Shown here in pieces: positions 23,419 to 30,634 of a stretch of DNA of 32,240 nucleotides. This DNA is from Candidatus Woesearchaeota archaeon (lineage in GTDB: Archaea > Nanobdellota > Nanobdellia > SCGC-AAA011-G17 > GW2011-AR17). The position numbers and the translations under genes are program-made. Within the stretch, counting starts at the first letter, position 1. Each line of letters begins with the position of its first letter. The DNA lies in the NCBI GenBank assembly GCA_017608525.1, contig JAFCFS010000006.1, positions 1-32,240 on the forward strand, written 5' to 3'. The notes below the pieces were generated by a model. The model was not told the DNA's origin. It worked only from the letters and a program-made list of their open reading frames with translations, and made no database searches.

Positions 23419-23427
23419 TTTATAAAT
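23419..23427 (+). promoter_or_regulatory. TATA box for the metallophosphoesterase gene
   Basis: TTTATAAAT lies 23-31 bp before the ATG at 23450. Confidence 0.5.
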
Positions 23428-23449
23428 GGAAAAATTTGAAACAGGGTAA

Positions 23450-24304
23450 ATGAAATTTTTAGTGTTTGGAGATTTACATGGAAACAAGCCCAAGGTTTAT
23501 TTTAAAGATTTTGACGCGATTATTGCTCCAGGAGATTTTTGTTCTGATTCACCAAGAAAGTATATGTTTCAGGCGTTAAGGATTAGATTGCAAAAACCAA
23601 ATTCTAAATTAAAATGGTACGATATAATAGGGAAAAGAAAAGCAAAGGAAATGATTAAAAAATCTCTAAATGATGGAAGAAAAATACTGGAGCAATTAAA
23701 TTCCCTAGGTGTTGCTGTTTACATTGTTCCAGGAAACTGGGATTGGACAACTAAAAAAGATTCAGACTGGAGTTTTCTAAAACAAGATCATTATAAGAAA
23801 CTTATAAAAGGGCTTTCTAATATTGTCGATGTTCATTACAAGATTGTTGATATTGGAGATTATCAAATAATAGGGTATGGGGCTTCTTCCCGACCAGAAT
23901 ACCCGCAATATAAAGAAGACTTAGAAAAATTAACGATAAAAGAATTGAGAAAAAGAAAAAATGAATACAAAAAAAATTTAAAAAGAATCGCTTTACTTTT
24001 TGAAAAATCTTCAAAGCCTGTTATTTTTCTATCCCATAATGTCCCATTTAATACTATTCTCGATAAAATTACAAATAAGGAATCTCCAAGGTATGGTTAT
24101 CATTACGGTTCCCTTGTTGCCAGAAAAATAATTGAAAAATATCAGCCACTTGTTTGTATCGGAGGGCATATGCATGAACATTTTGGAAAGTGTAAGATAG
24201 GAAAAACTATTTGCGTAAACGTTGGTTTCGGTTCTTATGTTAATACACTTATGGAGCTTAGCGGCAATAAAGTTAAAAGATTGAAATTCTGTAGGGGAAA
24301 ATAG
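23450..24304 (+). CDS. Calcineurin-like metallophosphoesterase
   Basis: The 284-residue protein has all five metal-binding blocks of the calcineurin-like phosphoesterases: GDLHG (8-12), a GDF block (PGDFCSD), GNWDW as a variant of GNHD with Trp before Asp, LSHNVP, and GHMHEHFG. The GNWD variant is common in archaeal members, which typically act as phosphodiesterases or on nucleotides; the substrate cannot be told. A charged helical insertion lies at about 155-180 (KELRKRKNEYKKNLKR). It is single-copy in its own transcript between DUF3795 and pth2. Confidence 0.9.
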   Translation: MKFLVFGDLHGNKPKVYFKDFDAIIAPGDFCSDSPRKYMFQALRIRLQKPNSKLKWYDIIGKRKAKEMIKKSLNDGRKILEQLNSLGVAVYIVPGNWDWTTKKDSDWSFLKQDHYKKLIKGLSNIVDVHYKIVDIGDYQIIGYGASSRPEYPQYKEDLEKLTIKELRKRKNEYKKNLKRIALLFEKSSKPVIFLSHNVPFNTILDKITNKESPRYGYHYGSLVARKIIEKYQPLVCIGGHMHEHFGKCKIGKTICVNVGFGSYVNTLMELSGNKVKRLKFCRGK

Positions 24305-24338
24305 CTAAAAACTTTAAAATTTTCTAACTTTCACAAAA

Positions 24339-24345
24339 TTTATAA
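24339..24345 (+). promoter_or_regulatory. TATA box for pth2
   Basis: TTTATAA lies 24-30 bp before the ATG at 24369. Confidence 0.5.
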
Positions 24346-24368
24346 CCCACTTTGAACTTAAATTAAAT

Positions 24369-24707
24369 ATGAAAGTTGCTATTCTTGTAAGGCAAGACTT
24401 AAAAATGCCTAAAGGAAAATTGGCTGTTCAAGTTGCTCATGCTTGTGTCGAGGCTGTGCTAACATCAAAGAAAGAAAAAGTTGAAAGCTGGAGGAAATCT
24501 GGCGCAAAGAAGATAGTTCTTAAGGTAAAAGGTGTAAATGATTTAAGGTATTATATGAAAAAGGCAAAAATTAAAGGCATTAATTTTGCATTGATAAAGG
24601 ATGCGGCAAAAACTTTTTTTAAAAGACCTACAATAACGTGTTTAGCTATTGGACCAGACGAAGATGAAAAAATAGATAAAATAACTGGGAAATTAAAAAT
24701 TCTATAA
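24369..24707 (+). CDS. pth2: Peptidyl-tRNA hydrolase, type II
   Basis: Pth2 frees tRNA from peptidyl-tRNAs dropped by ribosomes; this form is found in archaea and eukaryotes. The 112-residue protein has the family layout: ILVRQDLKMPKGKLAVQVAHACVEA with the conserved Lys and His, WRKSGAKKIVLKVKG, then the end of the fold IKDAAKTFFKRPTITCLAIGPDEDEKIDKITGKLKIL, close to the usual AGxTqippGt...GPae..iD.itg.lkll with an altered middle loop. The variant loop (AAKTFFKRP) is a small departure from the T-x-x-x-P-G-T consensus. It converges with the thioredoxin gene, overlapping its end by a few bases. Confidence 0.93.
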   Translation: MKVAILVRQDLKMPKGKLAVQVAHACVEAVLTSKKEKVESWRKSGAKKIVLKVKGVNDLRYYMKKAKIKGINFALIKDAAKTFFKRPTITCLAIGPDEDEKIDKITGKLKIL

Positions 24708-25082
24708 ATTTTTTTCCAACCATTCCCTTACCATCCTTTCTGGTATGGCTCCAATGAATTCGTCAACAACCATTCCATTTTTAAACATTTTCACATTCGG
24801 TATGCTCATAATCCCATATTTTTGGCTTACTATGGGATTTTCGTCTACATTAATTTTTGCAAGTATAAATTTTCCATCGTATTCTTTAACCAATTTTTCA
24901 AGAATTGGCGCCAATACCATACATGGACCGCACCACGGAGCCCAATAGTCAACTACAACAGGGATTTTTTTACTCCTCTCTATAACTTCTTCTTGAAAAT
25001 TTTCATCACTAACATCAATCTCCAATATCTTTTTCATCATTTTTTCAATTTTTTCTTTTTTAATTTTTTCAAGCTCATTCAT
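24702..25082 (-). CDS. Thioredoxin
   Basis: The 126-residue protein has a short charged N-terminal helix (about 1-20, lysine-rich) followed by a standard thioredoxin fold: PVVVDYWAPWCGPC with the redox pair Cys51 and Cys54, KINVDENPIVSQKYGIMSIPNVKMFKNG with the cis-proline, and GAIPERMVREWLEK. It lacks a signal peptide, so it should be the cytoplasmic thioredoxin and a possible partner for CcdA-type or flavin-dependent electron transfer. The ATG at 25082 follows the amidase stop by one base; a TTG at 25091 is less likely. It is the last gene of a minus-strand operon starting at 27204. Confidence 0.94.
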   Translation of the reverse strand: MNELEKIKKEKIEKMMKKILEIDVSDENFQEEVIERSKKIPVVVDYWAPWCGPCMVLAPILEKLVKEYDGKFILAKINVDENPIVSQKYGIMSIPNVKMFKNGMVVDEFIGAIPERMVREWLEKNL

Positions 25083-25083
25083 T

Positions 25084-25533
25084 TTAATCAAGTCTTTTTC
25101 TTACCTCTTCCCTTATTTCCTCCATATCAATCATTAATCCAGGACATGTTTTTTCAACACCTGGATATTCTCTATGTCCTTTGATGTTTTCTGGTTTTAT
25201 ATTGTATTCTTTTGATAATTTAACTAGAAGATTTATTAAACTTTCCATTTGTTTTTTAGGCATTTTCTTTTTATCATAATTCCCTATGCAGCAAACACCT
25301 ATTGTTTTTTCATTGTAATTTTTTACATGAGCCCCTACAAATTCTATTTTCCTTCCTTCATAAATCTTCCCGCATTTTGAAAAAATACCATTACCAATCA
25401 TATAATGATAACCTATGTCTTCCCAGCCCCTGATGTACTTATGAAAAAGATAAGTAAAAAATCTATTCAGAAAGTTAAATCCGCTGTGGTGAATAACAAT
25501 TTCCGAAATATCCTTTTTATTTCTTTTTTTCAT
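25084..25533 (-). CDS. N-acetylmuramoyl-L-alanine amidase/PGRP-like protein
   Basis: The 149-residue product has the amidase_2/PGRP fold signature: ISEIVIHHSG with the first zinc His, WEDIGYHYMIGNGIFS, VGAHVKNYNEKTIGVCCIGNYD, and GHREYPGVEKTCPGL with the second His and the Cys ligand. The family cleaves the amide between N-acetylmuramic acid and L-alanine in bacterial cell wall. Archaea have no such wall, and no signal peptide is visible, so the target is unclear: a bacterial neighbour, a pseudomurein-like bond, or another amide. I start at the ATG 25533; a TTG at 25542 is less likely. It overlaps the upstream gene and is followed one base later by thioredoxin. Confidence 0.88.
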   Translation of the reverse strand: MKKRNKKDISEIVIHHSGFNFLNRFFTYLFHKYIRGWEDIGYHYMIGNGIFSKCGKIYEGRKIEFVGAHVKNYNEKTIGVCCIGNYDKKKMPKKQMESLINLLVKLSKEYNIKPENIKGHREYPGVEKTCPGLMIDMEEIREEVRKRLD

Positions 25534-26350
25534 AGAAACCAACAGCCCTGTATGTTTTAATTATAGCCTCCTTTTTATTTTTAAATTGAAGTTCAACAAC
25601 TATATCTGTATCTTTTAATAAACGATAATTTTTAAACTTTTTCTCCAATTTTTTCATTAGATGAATTATTCTTTCTCTTCTATGTTTGTTTAATAAATCC
25701 TCTTTTATACCAGCATGTGCTGCACCAAAAACAATTGCTATATTTGGTTTTCTTCCAAGCTCCTTGTATAATTTTGGCGCTATAAAATCTTCAAGTTTCT
25801 TGGCAGTTACTGCATTTCTAAATTCAGCAATGGGCGTAGGAACAACATAATTTATTTCAGAAATAAACTTCGGTAAATTTTCAGCTTTGCTATTTGTAAC
25901 ACCAACATAGCAAGAAACCATCGGAGTAAAAAGCTTAAGTAAGGCAAGTGCCCCAATTCCTTTAAAAGCATATGATAAAAATTTCCTTCTCTTTATTTTT
26001 TTGTTTCTTGCACCACATACACCAGAATAAAAAATTAAAATAGGAACCGCATCATCTAAAAAAATACTTGTCCAAAATCCGAGAGGTGTAAGTTTAACAT
26101 CTGTAAAATAAAATAGAGGCATTTTTTCTTGTTTTAGTGCATTTTTAATAATATAGCTGTATTGATTAAATTTCAGCAACTTTTCTATTCCATCCTTCTC
26201 TAAAAGATCTGTTGCCCCAGACTCTAGAACTATTGCATCTAAAGTTTTGATTTGTTTTTCTGAGAATATTGGTTCCTTGTTTACTTTCAAATGGCATGAG
26301 TAAACCAACCAATAATTTGCATTTTTTGTTGAAAATTTTGAGTAGCTCAT
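25517..26350 (-). CDS. TraB/TIKI-like protein with membrane segment (tentative)
   Basis: The 277-residue protein has an N-terminal region with TLDAIVLESGATDLL, one or two central hydrophobic stretches (about 88-112, and GIGALALLKLFTPMVSCYVGV at about 131-152), and a C-terminal part with AEFRNAVTAKKLEDFI followed by PNIAIVFGAAHAGIKEDLL. The pairing of an R-N-x-x-(M/T)-A helix with a strand ending GxxH resembles the TraB/TIKI/EreA-like superfamily, putative metal-dependent peptidases or esterases, but the match is by eye and partial. Its start overlaps the solenoid gene stop (ATGA) and its end overlaps the amidase gene, so all are co-translated. Confidence 0.6.
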   Translation of the reverse strand: MSYSKFSTKNANYWLVYSCHLKVNKEPIFSEKQIKTLDAIVLESGATDLLEKDGIEKLLKFNQYSYIIKNALKQEKMPLFYFTDVKLTPLGFWTSIFLDDAVPILIFYSGVCGARNKKIKRRKFLSYAFKGIGALALLKLFTPMVSCYVGVTNSKAENLPKFISEINYVVPTPIAEFRNAVTAKKLEDFIAPKLYKELGRKPNIAIVFGAAHAGIKEDLLNKHRRERIIHLMKKLEKKFKNYRLLKDTDIVVELQFKNKKEAIIKTYRAVGFYEKKK

Positions 26351-27204
26351 TTTTCCTCTATAAATTTATTATCCTCATTGCTCGAACCATCCGAAATATT
26401 CTTTTTAATTTTCGATAATGTATATTGATTTTTAGATTTAATAATGGAATTTTTAATACCACGATAAAAATTAGGATTTGTTGCTACACCATTATAAAAT
26501 CTATTTACTTTTATAATTGAGTTTTCAATATGCCAAAAATTTCCAATTCCATCCACATCTTCAACAAAAAAATCACTATTGTATATATACCAAAAGTTTT
26601 CTTTCCCTACAGCCTTCCCAATTTCAAAATTAGAATTTTCTATAAATAAAAAATTCCACATTCCATCAATTCGGGGGATCTCAAGCTTTACATTTTCAAC
26701 TTTCCAGAAATTCCAGTCCCCCAATATTCGAGAGGTTTTAAGATAGATATTTTTAACCCTCCAAAAATTCCAGTCTCCAATTAAATGATCTATTTTTATC
26801 CTTATTTTATCATCGTCTTTTCCTTCCAAGAAAGAACCAAACATATCAATTTTTAAGTCGCTAAGTTTAAAATTGTTATACCCACTATTGTAGCTTTTTT
26901 GAATCATTGCAGAAACAAATGACCCAAAAGCCCATTTTAAATATTCGTCAACTTCACCAATTTTTTTACAAAATTCCTCTATAATTTTAGGTGTTAAATC
27001 AAAATTTTGGAAATACTCTAAACACGAATTAAAATATTCTTCGCTTTTTTTAAAATTCCATTCATCCTCCCCTTTAATCTCTTCAAATTTGGATATTAAA
27101 GTTGCTAGAAAAGAATCAAAAATTGATTCCCAGCCATTTATTTTTTTTGGCTTTCTCCAATCCCTATTTTCGATTTTTTCTTTAAATGTATTTTCTAAAC
27201 CCAT
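26347..27204 (-). CDS. Solenoid-repeat protein, paralogue B, with exact 19-residue period
   Basis: The 285-residue protein is a paralogue of the product at 14858: same start (MGLENTFKEK), the same helical N-terminal region, and SAMIQKSYNSGYNNF...MFGSFLEG before the repeats. The repeat region (about 140-235) holds five units with the core G-D-W-N-F-W or a variant; the Asn falls at 146, 165, 184, 203 and 222, an exact 19-residue period, with hydrophobic strands such as NVKLEIPR and NSIIKVNR between. This predicts a regular beta-helix with a ladder of aromatic residues on one face. No family recognised. It is the first gene of a four-gene minus-strand operon; a TTATAAAAA element (27224-27232) is a likely TATA box. 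Confidence 0.75.
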   Translation of the reverse strand: MGLENTFKEKIENRDWRKPKKINGWESIFDSFLATLISKFEEIKGEDEWNFKKSEEYFNSCLEYFQNFDLTPKIIEEFCKKIGEVDEYLKWAFGSFVSAMIQKSYNSGYNNFKLSDLKIDMFGSFLEGKDDDKIRIKIDHLIGDWNFWRVKNIYLKTSRILGDWNFWKVENVKLEIPRIDGMWNFLFIENSNFEIGKAVGKENFWYIYNSDFFVEDVDGIGNFWHIENSIIKVNRFYNGVATNPNFYRGIKNSIIKSKNQYTLSKIKKNISDGSSNEDNKFIEEK

Positions 27205-27321
27205 TTTAAATTAACATATTCATTTTTTATAAGTCACTATTAAAAAGTAGTATTTTTATAAACTTTTCGAATTTTTGCAAGTAAAAAATTTTATTAACTT
27301 AATTCGTTAGAAAATATATTA

Positions 27322-27660
27322 ATGAGTGATGTTGAAGCAAGAGAGTATTTTAAAACTGGAATTCCTGGTTTGGATTCATTATTTAAGGAAGGCATACCAA
27401 AAAACTCTTCTATTTTAGTTGCCGGTGGTGCTGGTTCTGGAAAAACTATACTTTGCTTGCAAATACTCAAAAATGCTGCAAAAGATGGCAAAAAGGCACT
27501 TTATATGAGCTTTGAAGAATCTAAAGAAAAATTAAAGAACCATATGAAAAATTTTGGGTGGAATCCTGATAAATTGGAAAAGGAAAACAAATTATATATA
27601 GAGAGATATAGCCCATTTGAGGTATCTCGAATAATCGAAGCAATGTTAGAAAAATTATAA
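27322..27660 (+). pseudogene. Truncated KaiC/RecA-like ATPase, N-terminal half
   Basis: The 112 residues match the beginning of archaeal KaiC-like (RadA-superfamily) ATPases: KTGIPGLDSLFKEGIPKNSSILVAGGAGSGKT with Walker A at 35-42, then ALYMSFEESKEKLKNHMKNFGW, which includes the catalytic glutamate pair. The frame stops (TAA, 27658) before the Walker B strand and the remaining 120 or so residues of a normal domain. No remainder is found downstream, where the next gene lies on the other strand 2 bases away. It may be a relic or a stand-alone ATP-binding fragment. A TATA-like TTTATTAA lies about 30 bp upstream. Confidence 0.7.
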
Positions 27661-27661
27661 A

Positions 27662-27922
27662 TTAACAAATGCCTCCAGGTGTAATTGTTCTTACCTTTTC
27701 CTCCAGTTTCTTCTCAGGACTTATACCATTTTCAATTAAAAATTTTGCTTCCCTGAATTCTCTAACAGTATTTGGGTTGCCAAAAACCACATAAAGCTCT
27801 TCTCCATGTCTTAGTATTGCATACGGGAATGGTTTTTTCTCTGTTTTTAAAAGGAATCTATCATAAACTCCTTGCTTTGCCTCATCCGCAACACATGCAC
27901 CAACATATTTTTTTTCTTCCAT
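27662..27922 (-). CDS. Small protein of unknown function behind a palindromic promoter
   Basis: The 86-residue product (MEEKKYVGACVADEAKQGVYDRFLL...) appears to be a compact alpha-beta protein: a strand pair (YVGACVADEA; PYAILRHGEELYVVFGNP), a helix (TVREFREAKFLIENG) and a C-terminal TPGGIC with a cysteine near the end. I do not recognise a family. Translation is set by a strong Shine-Dalgarno sequence, GGAGGTGG, 3 bases before the ATG. Transcription probably starts from a TATA box at about 27961-27971 with a perfect palindrome between it and the start, so the gene looks specifically regulated. Confidence 0.75.
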   Translation of the reverse strand: MEEKKYVGACVADEAKQGVYDRFLLKTEKKPFPYAILRHGEELYVVFGNPNTVREFREAKFLIENGISPEKKLEEKVRTITPGGIC

Positions 27923-27925
27923 TTT

Positions 27926-27933
27926 CCACCTCC
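27926..27933 (-). promoter_or_regulatory. Strong Shine-Dalgarno sequence for the 86-residue protein
   Basis: GGAGGTGG on the minus strand lies 3 bases before the ATG at 27922; most other first genes here lack one. Confidence 0.75.
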
Positions 27934-27936
27934 AAT

Positions 27937-27959
27937 TTGTTACTATTATAAAGTAACAA
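27937..27959. promoter_or_regulatory. Palindromic candidate operator (TTGTTACT-N7-AGTAACAA)
   Basis: Perfect 8-bp arms flank a 7-bp spacer (ATTATAA). The site is just downstream of the minus-strand TATA box TTTATAAATAA (27961-27971) and covers the expected transcription start, as expected for a repressor site. It differs in sequence from the palindromes at 7579 and 7609. Confidence 0.6.
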
Positions 27960-28000
27960 CTTATTTATAAATCTTTCGATTAAAAATAAAAAAGAAAAAG

Positions 28001-28504
28001 TTATTTTATTACATCCATTGCGAAAAATTTAGGCTTTGCTAGTTCCTTCATTTTTAGCTCTAAACCTATAAATTTGTCCTCTGTATCCCACTTACCATCT
28101 GGAACATTTTTATTTTTATCATTTTTGTAATCACTCAATGCCCTATCAGCTAAGCCATCAAAATCATCATCGATCCATGCAATAATCCCCTTTACTTTTT
28201 CCTTTTTTCCAAAAAATTCACCTTTCGCTTCTGTACAAACTTTAACAATATCATAAATTGAATCTTTATTCCTGTCTATAAGCTCCATCCTGCTTTCCCA
28301 ATCGTATTTTCCATCCTTGTTTTTGTCTCCTAAATAGGGGAGGTTCACAACTATTGGTACACCATTAATAACTAAAGCCCCTCTAACAAGGTCGCCTCTG
28401 TAATTTTTAACGCTAACATTCTCTTTTTCATATTTCGGTAACTCCTTTGCTCCAATCCCGCCAACCAATGCAATTCCTAAGCCTAAAACAAGAAGTTTTT
28501 TCAT
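28001..28504 (-). CDS. Exported protein with EF-hand/dockerin-like calcium loops
   Basis: The 167-residue product has a clear signal peptide (MKKLLVLGLGIALVGGIGA). The mature part contains several acidic loops of the D-x-(N/D)-x-D-G type: DKNKDGKYDWE (60-70), DRNKDSIYD (77-85), DDDFDGLAD (112-120) and DKNKNVPDGKWD (129-140), as in calcium-binding dockerin or EF-hand-like repeats. It has one cysteine (VKVCTEA). I start at the ATG 28504; a TTG two codons earlier is weaker. TTTATATAA (about 28529-28539, minus) is a likely TATA box. An outside calcium-binding or structural role is inferred; no family is named. Confidence 0.8.
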   Translation of the reverse strand: MKKLLVLGLGIALVGGIGAKELPKYEKENVSVKNYRGDLVRGALVINGVPIVVNLPYLGDKNKDGKYDWESRMELIDRNKDSIYDIVKVCTEAKGEFFGKKEKVKGIIAWIDDDFDGLADRALSDYKNDKNKNVPDGKWDTEDKFIGLELKMKELAKPKFFAMDVIK

Positions 28505-28542
28505 TTTCAATAGTTTTTGTTACAAAACTTATATAAATTTTT

Positions 28543-29985
28543 TCAATTTTTGCAAAATAATTCCGCATATGCTCTATCTTCAGCTTTTTTTAAATCTAAA
28601 CCAAGATATCTCGCAATGTAATAAAGAATTCCTTCGCAATTTTTCCCAGAAGCCTCAATTTCTAAAAAATCTTTTCCATTTATCCTGTCGATCATAACTT
28701 TAGCACTGTCATAAAAAAGAGAATAAGTTTCCCTTAATTTTTCATAAGTTCCAATATCTTTTAAACCTGAATTTAACAATTTATTAAATGTTCCTCTATA
28801 ACTTCTTACCTTTGTTTCAACTTCCAATCTTTTCCTAATCCCATCAAGTTTTCTTTTGTATGTAAGAAATACCTTATTATCACGTTTCCTTAATCTAAGC
28901 ATCTCATTTTCATTAAAGAATTTTCCTTCCTTGTCGAATATTACATTTTTTTCTTCAAATTTACTAATTAATACAGCACCTAATTTTCTCAATTTTCTTC
29001 TATAGCTTTCGGTATCTTCGATATTGAATTTTAATTCTATCTCCTCATTCTTACTTAAGTTCCTTGCCCCTTTAAGTTGGACTATTTTTGAAGCATACAA
29101 ACTGCCCAACAAACCAGCTTTAAATATGTCTCCACTTAAAATTAAAGAAGATAAAAATCCTGCTGCATAAGCATCACCAGCCCCATTCGTATTTACAACA
29201 TTAACATCAAAAGCAGGTATTTTATAAACAGAGTGGTTTTCATAAATAGTAGAGCCCTCCTTTCCATACTTAAAAACAAAAATTTTGTTCCAGAATTTAT
29301 TTAATAAATTTTCAAGCCCACCCATGTTTTGTATTAAAGAATTTGCTTCTTCTTCGTTAGCGAATATTATATCACTTTTTTCTAAAAGCCCATTCAACAA
29401 TTTCTTATTTTTTTTAACCAAATAAGTCGATGAGAGATCAAGACAAACTCTGCCTTTTGCTAAATCCATTGCTTTAATCGCTATTTTTGGATTTAGGTCA
29501 ATCGCATATAAAGTTATAAAAAAATTCTTTGCATTCCCAATTATATTATTTGGCAAATCTTTTTCTTTAAGTTTTTTCATAACACCGTAAAATACGCCAA
29601 AGCTTCTTTCCTTATCGGGTGTGATCAAAGTAACAGCAACGCCTGTATCACCATTTTTTTCTATACAATATAAATCTAAATTTTCCTTCTTTGAATTCCT
29701 AATATAAAAATCAGAATTTTCATCATCCCCAACAGTTGCTATATATAAAGCATTTAACCCTAAATTTGAAACACCATAGGCAACATTGGCTCCTGACCCA
29801 CCAACAAACTTTTCTATGTTAAACTTTGATTCTATCTTACTTTTTGTCCTCTTGTCTATTTCTCTAAAATCTCCTTTTCTTAAACCGTATTGTGAAACAT
29901 CATTCTCGTCAATATTTGTTACATAATCCACTAATGTATTACAAAAAGCTACCAAATCATATTCCTTCATTTTATCTTTTGCCAT
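28543..29985 (-). CDS. PfkB-family sugar/nucleoside kinase fused to a CYTH domain
   Basis: Residues 1 to about 310 are a ribokinase/PfkB-type kinase: VGGSGANVAYGVSNLG (62 on), the ANEEEA motif, and NTNGAGDAYAAGF with catalytic Asp271. From about residue 312 to 480 a CYTH (CyaB/thiamine-triphosphatase-like) domain follows: EIELK (315-319) is the ExExK signature, then FFNENEMLRLRKRDNKVFLTYKRKLDG, KRLEVETKV, KLRETYSLFYDSAKVMIDRINGKDFLEIEA. CYTH proteins act on triphosphates (adenylate cyclase, tripolyphosphatase, thiamine triphosphatase). The substrates of both halves are unknown. GGAGGTT lies just before the ATG. It is the last gene of an operon with a histidine phosphatase, a nucleotidyltransferase and a P-loop kinase. 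Confidence 0.9.
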   Translation of the reverse strand: MAKDKMKEYDLVAFCNTLVDYVTNIDENDVSQYGLRKGDFREIDKRTKSKIESKFNIEKFVGGSGANVAYGVSNLGLNALYIATVGDDENSDFYIRNSKKENLDLYCIEKNGDTGVAVTLITPDKERSFGVFYGVMKKLKEKDLPNNIIGNAKNFFITLYAIDLNPKIAIKAMDLAKGRVCLDLSSTYLVKKNKKLLNGLLEKSDIIFANEEEANSLIQNMGGLENLLNKFWNKIFVFKYGKEGSTIYENHSVYKIPAFDVNVVNTNGAGDAYAAGFLSSLILSGDIFKAGLLGSLYASKIVQLKGARNLSKNEEIELKFNIEDTESYRRKLRKLGAVLISKFEEKNVIFDKEGKFFNENEMLRLRKRDNKVFLTYKRKLDGIRKRLEVETKVRSYRGTFNKLLNSGLKDIGTYEKLRETYSLFYDSAKVMIDRINGKDFLEIEASGKNCEGILYYIARYLGLDLKKAEDRAYAELFCKN

Positions 29986-29986
29986 T

Positions 29987-30634
29987 TTAACCTCCTTTTA
30001 TGTTGTGTTTAATTTTAAAAATTTTTTTATTTGTACAAGTTCCACAAAAATTTAATTCACTTTCAATTCTCGATTTCGTTGGGTAAATCATTTCAACCTT
30101 TACTTCCTTCCCAATTTTGATTAGGTTAACACAACAATTTTCCTGCCGTATTTCATTACATAAAGGTTTTTCAAGCAAGTAATTAATGAGTATCTTATTA
30201 AACCTTCCGTGTGAAACAACAAGAATTTTATTGCATTTTAAATTTTTCAAATAATCTAAAAAAAGCTTTACCCTTTTTAAAACATCTATGTAGGATTCTC
30301 CATTTGGAAATTTAAATTCACAAATTTTTTTCGAATTTTTAATTATTTTATTATATCTTTCTTTTTTTATAATCAGTCCACCAAGCGAACGTTCTCTGAG
30401 GAGACTTAATTTAATAATCCTTTTGTTTTTCACATTTATTATTTTTGAAGTATCAACAGCTCTTTTCAAATCAGAAGTTAATACAATATCGTAATCTACG
30501 TTAGATAAATATCTCCTTAACCTCATAGCTTCTTCTCTACCTTTTTTTGACAATTTCCCTGGTTTTTGCCCACAATAAATATTTTTTTCGTTTTCAACTG
30601 TTTTTGCATGCCTTATTAGATATATCGTCTTCAT
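29987..30634 (-). CDS. Histidine phosphatase (phosphoglycerate-mutase-like)
   Basis: The 215-residue protein is a member of the histidine phosphatase superfamily: IRHAKTVEN with the catalytic His in the RHG-type motif (RHA here), LTSDLKRAVDTSKI, LRERSLGG, FPNGESYIDVLKRV, and VSHGRFNKILI with the second catalytic His. After about residue 180 there is a tail with CGTCTNKK, whose CxxC pair could bind metal. Members remove phosphate from sugars, phosphoglycerate or nucleotides. It overlaps the nucleotidyltransferase gene as ATGA, and its last codons contain the Shine-Dalgarno sequence of the PfkB-CYTH gene. Confidence 0.9.
   Translation of the reverse strand: MKTIYLIRHAKTVENEKNIYCGQKPGKLSKKGREEAMRLRRYLSNVDYDIVLTSDLKRAVDTSKIINVKNKRIIKLSLLRERSLGGLIIKKERYNKIIKNSKKICEFKFPNGESYIDVLKRVKLFLDYLKNLKCNKILVVSHGRFNKILINYLLEKPLCNEIRQENCCVNLIKIGKEVKVEMIYPTKSRIESELNFCGTCTNKKIFKIKHNIKGG
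29989..29995 (-). promoter_or_regulatory. Shine-Dalgarno sequence for the PfkB-CYTH gene
   Basis: GGAGGTT (minus) overlaps the last codons (KGG-stop) of the phosphatase gene and lies 3 bases before the ATG at 29985. Confidence 0.65.
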
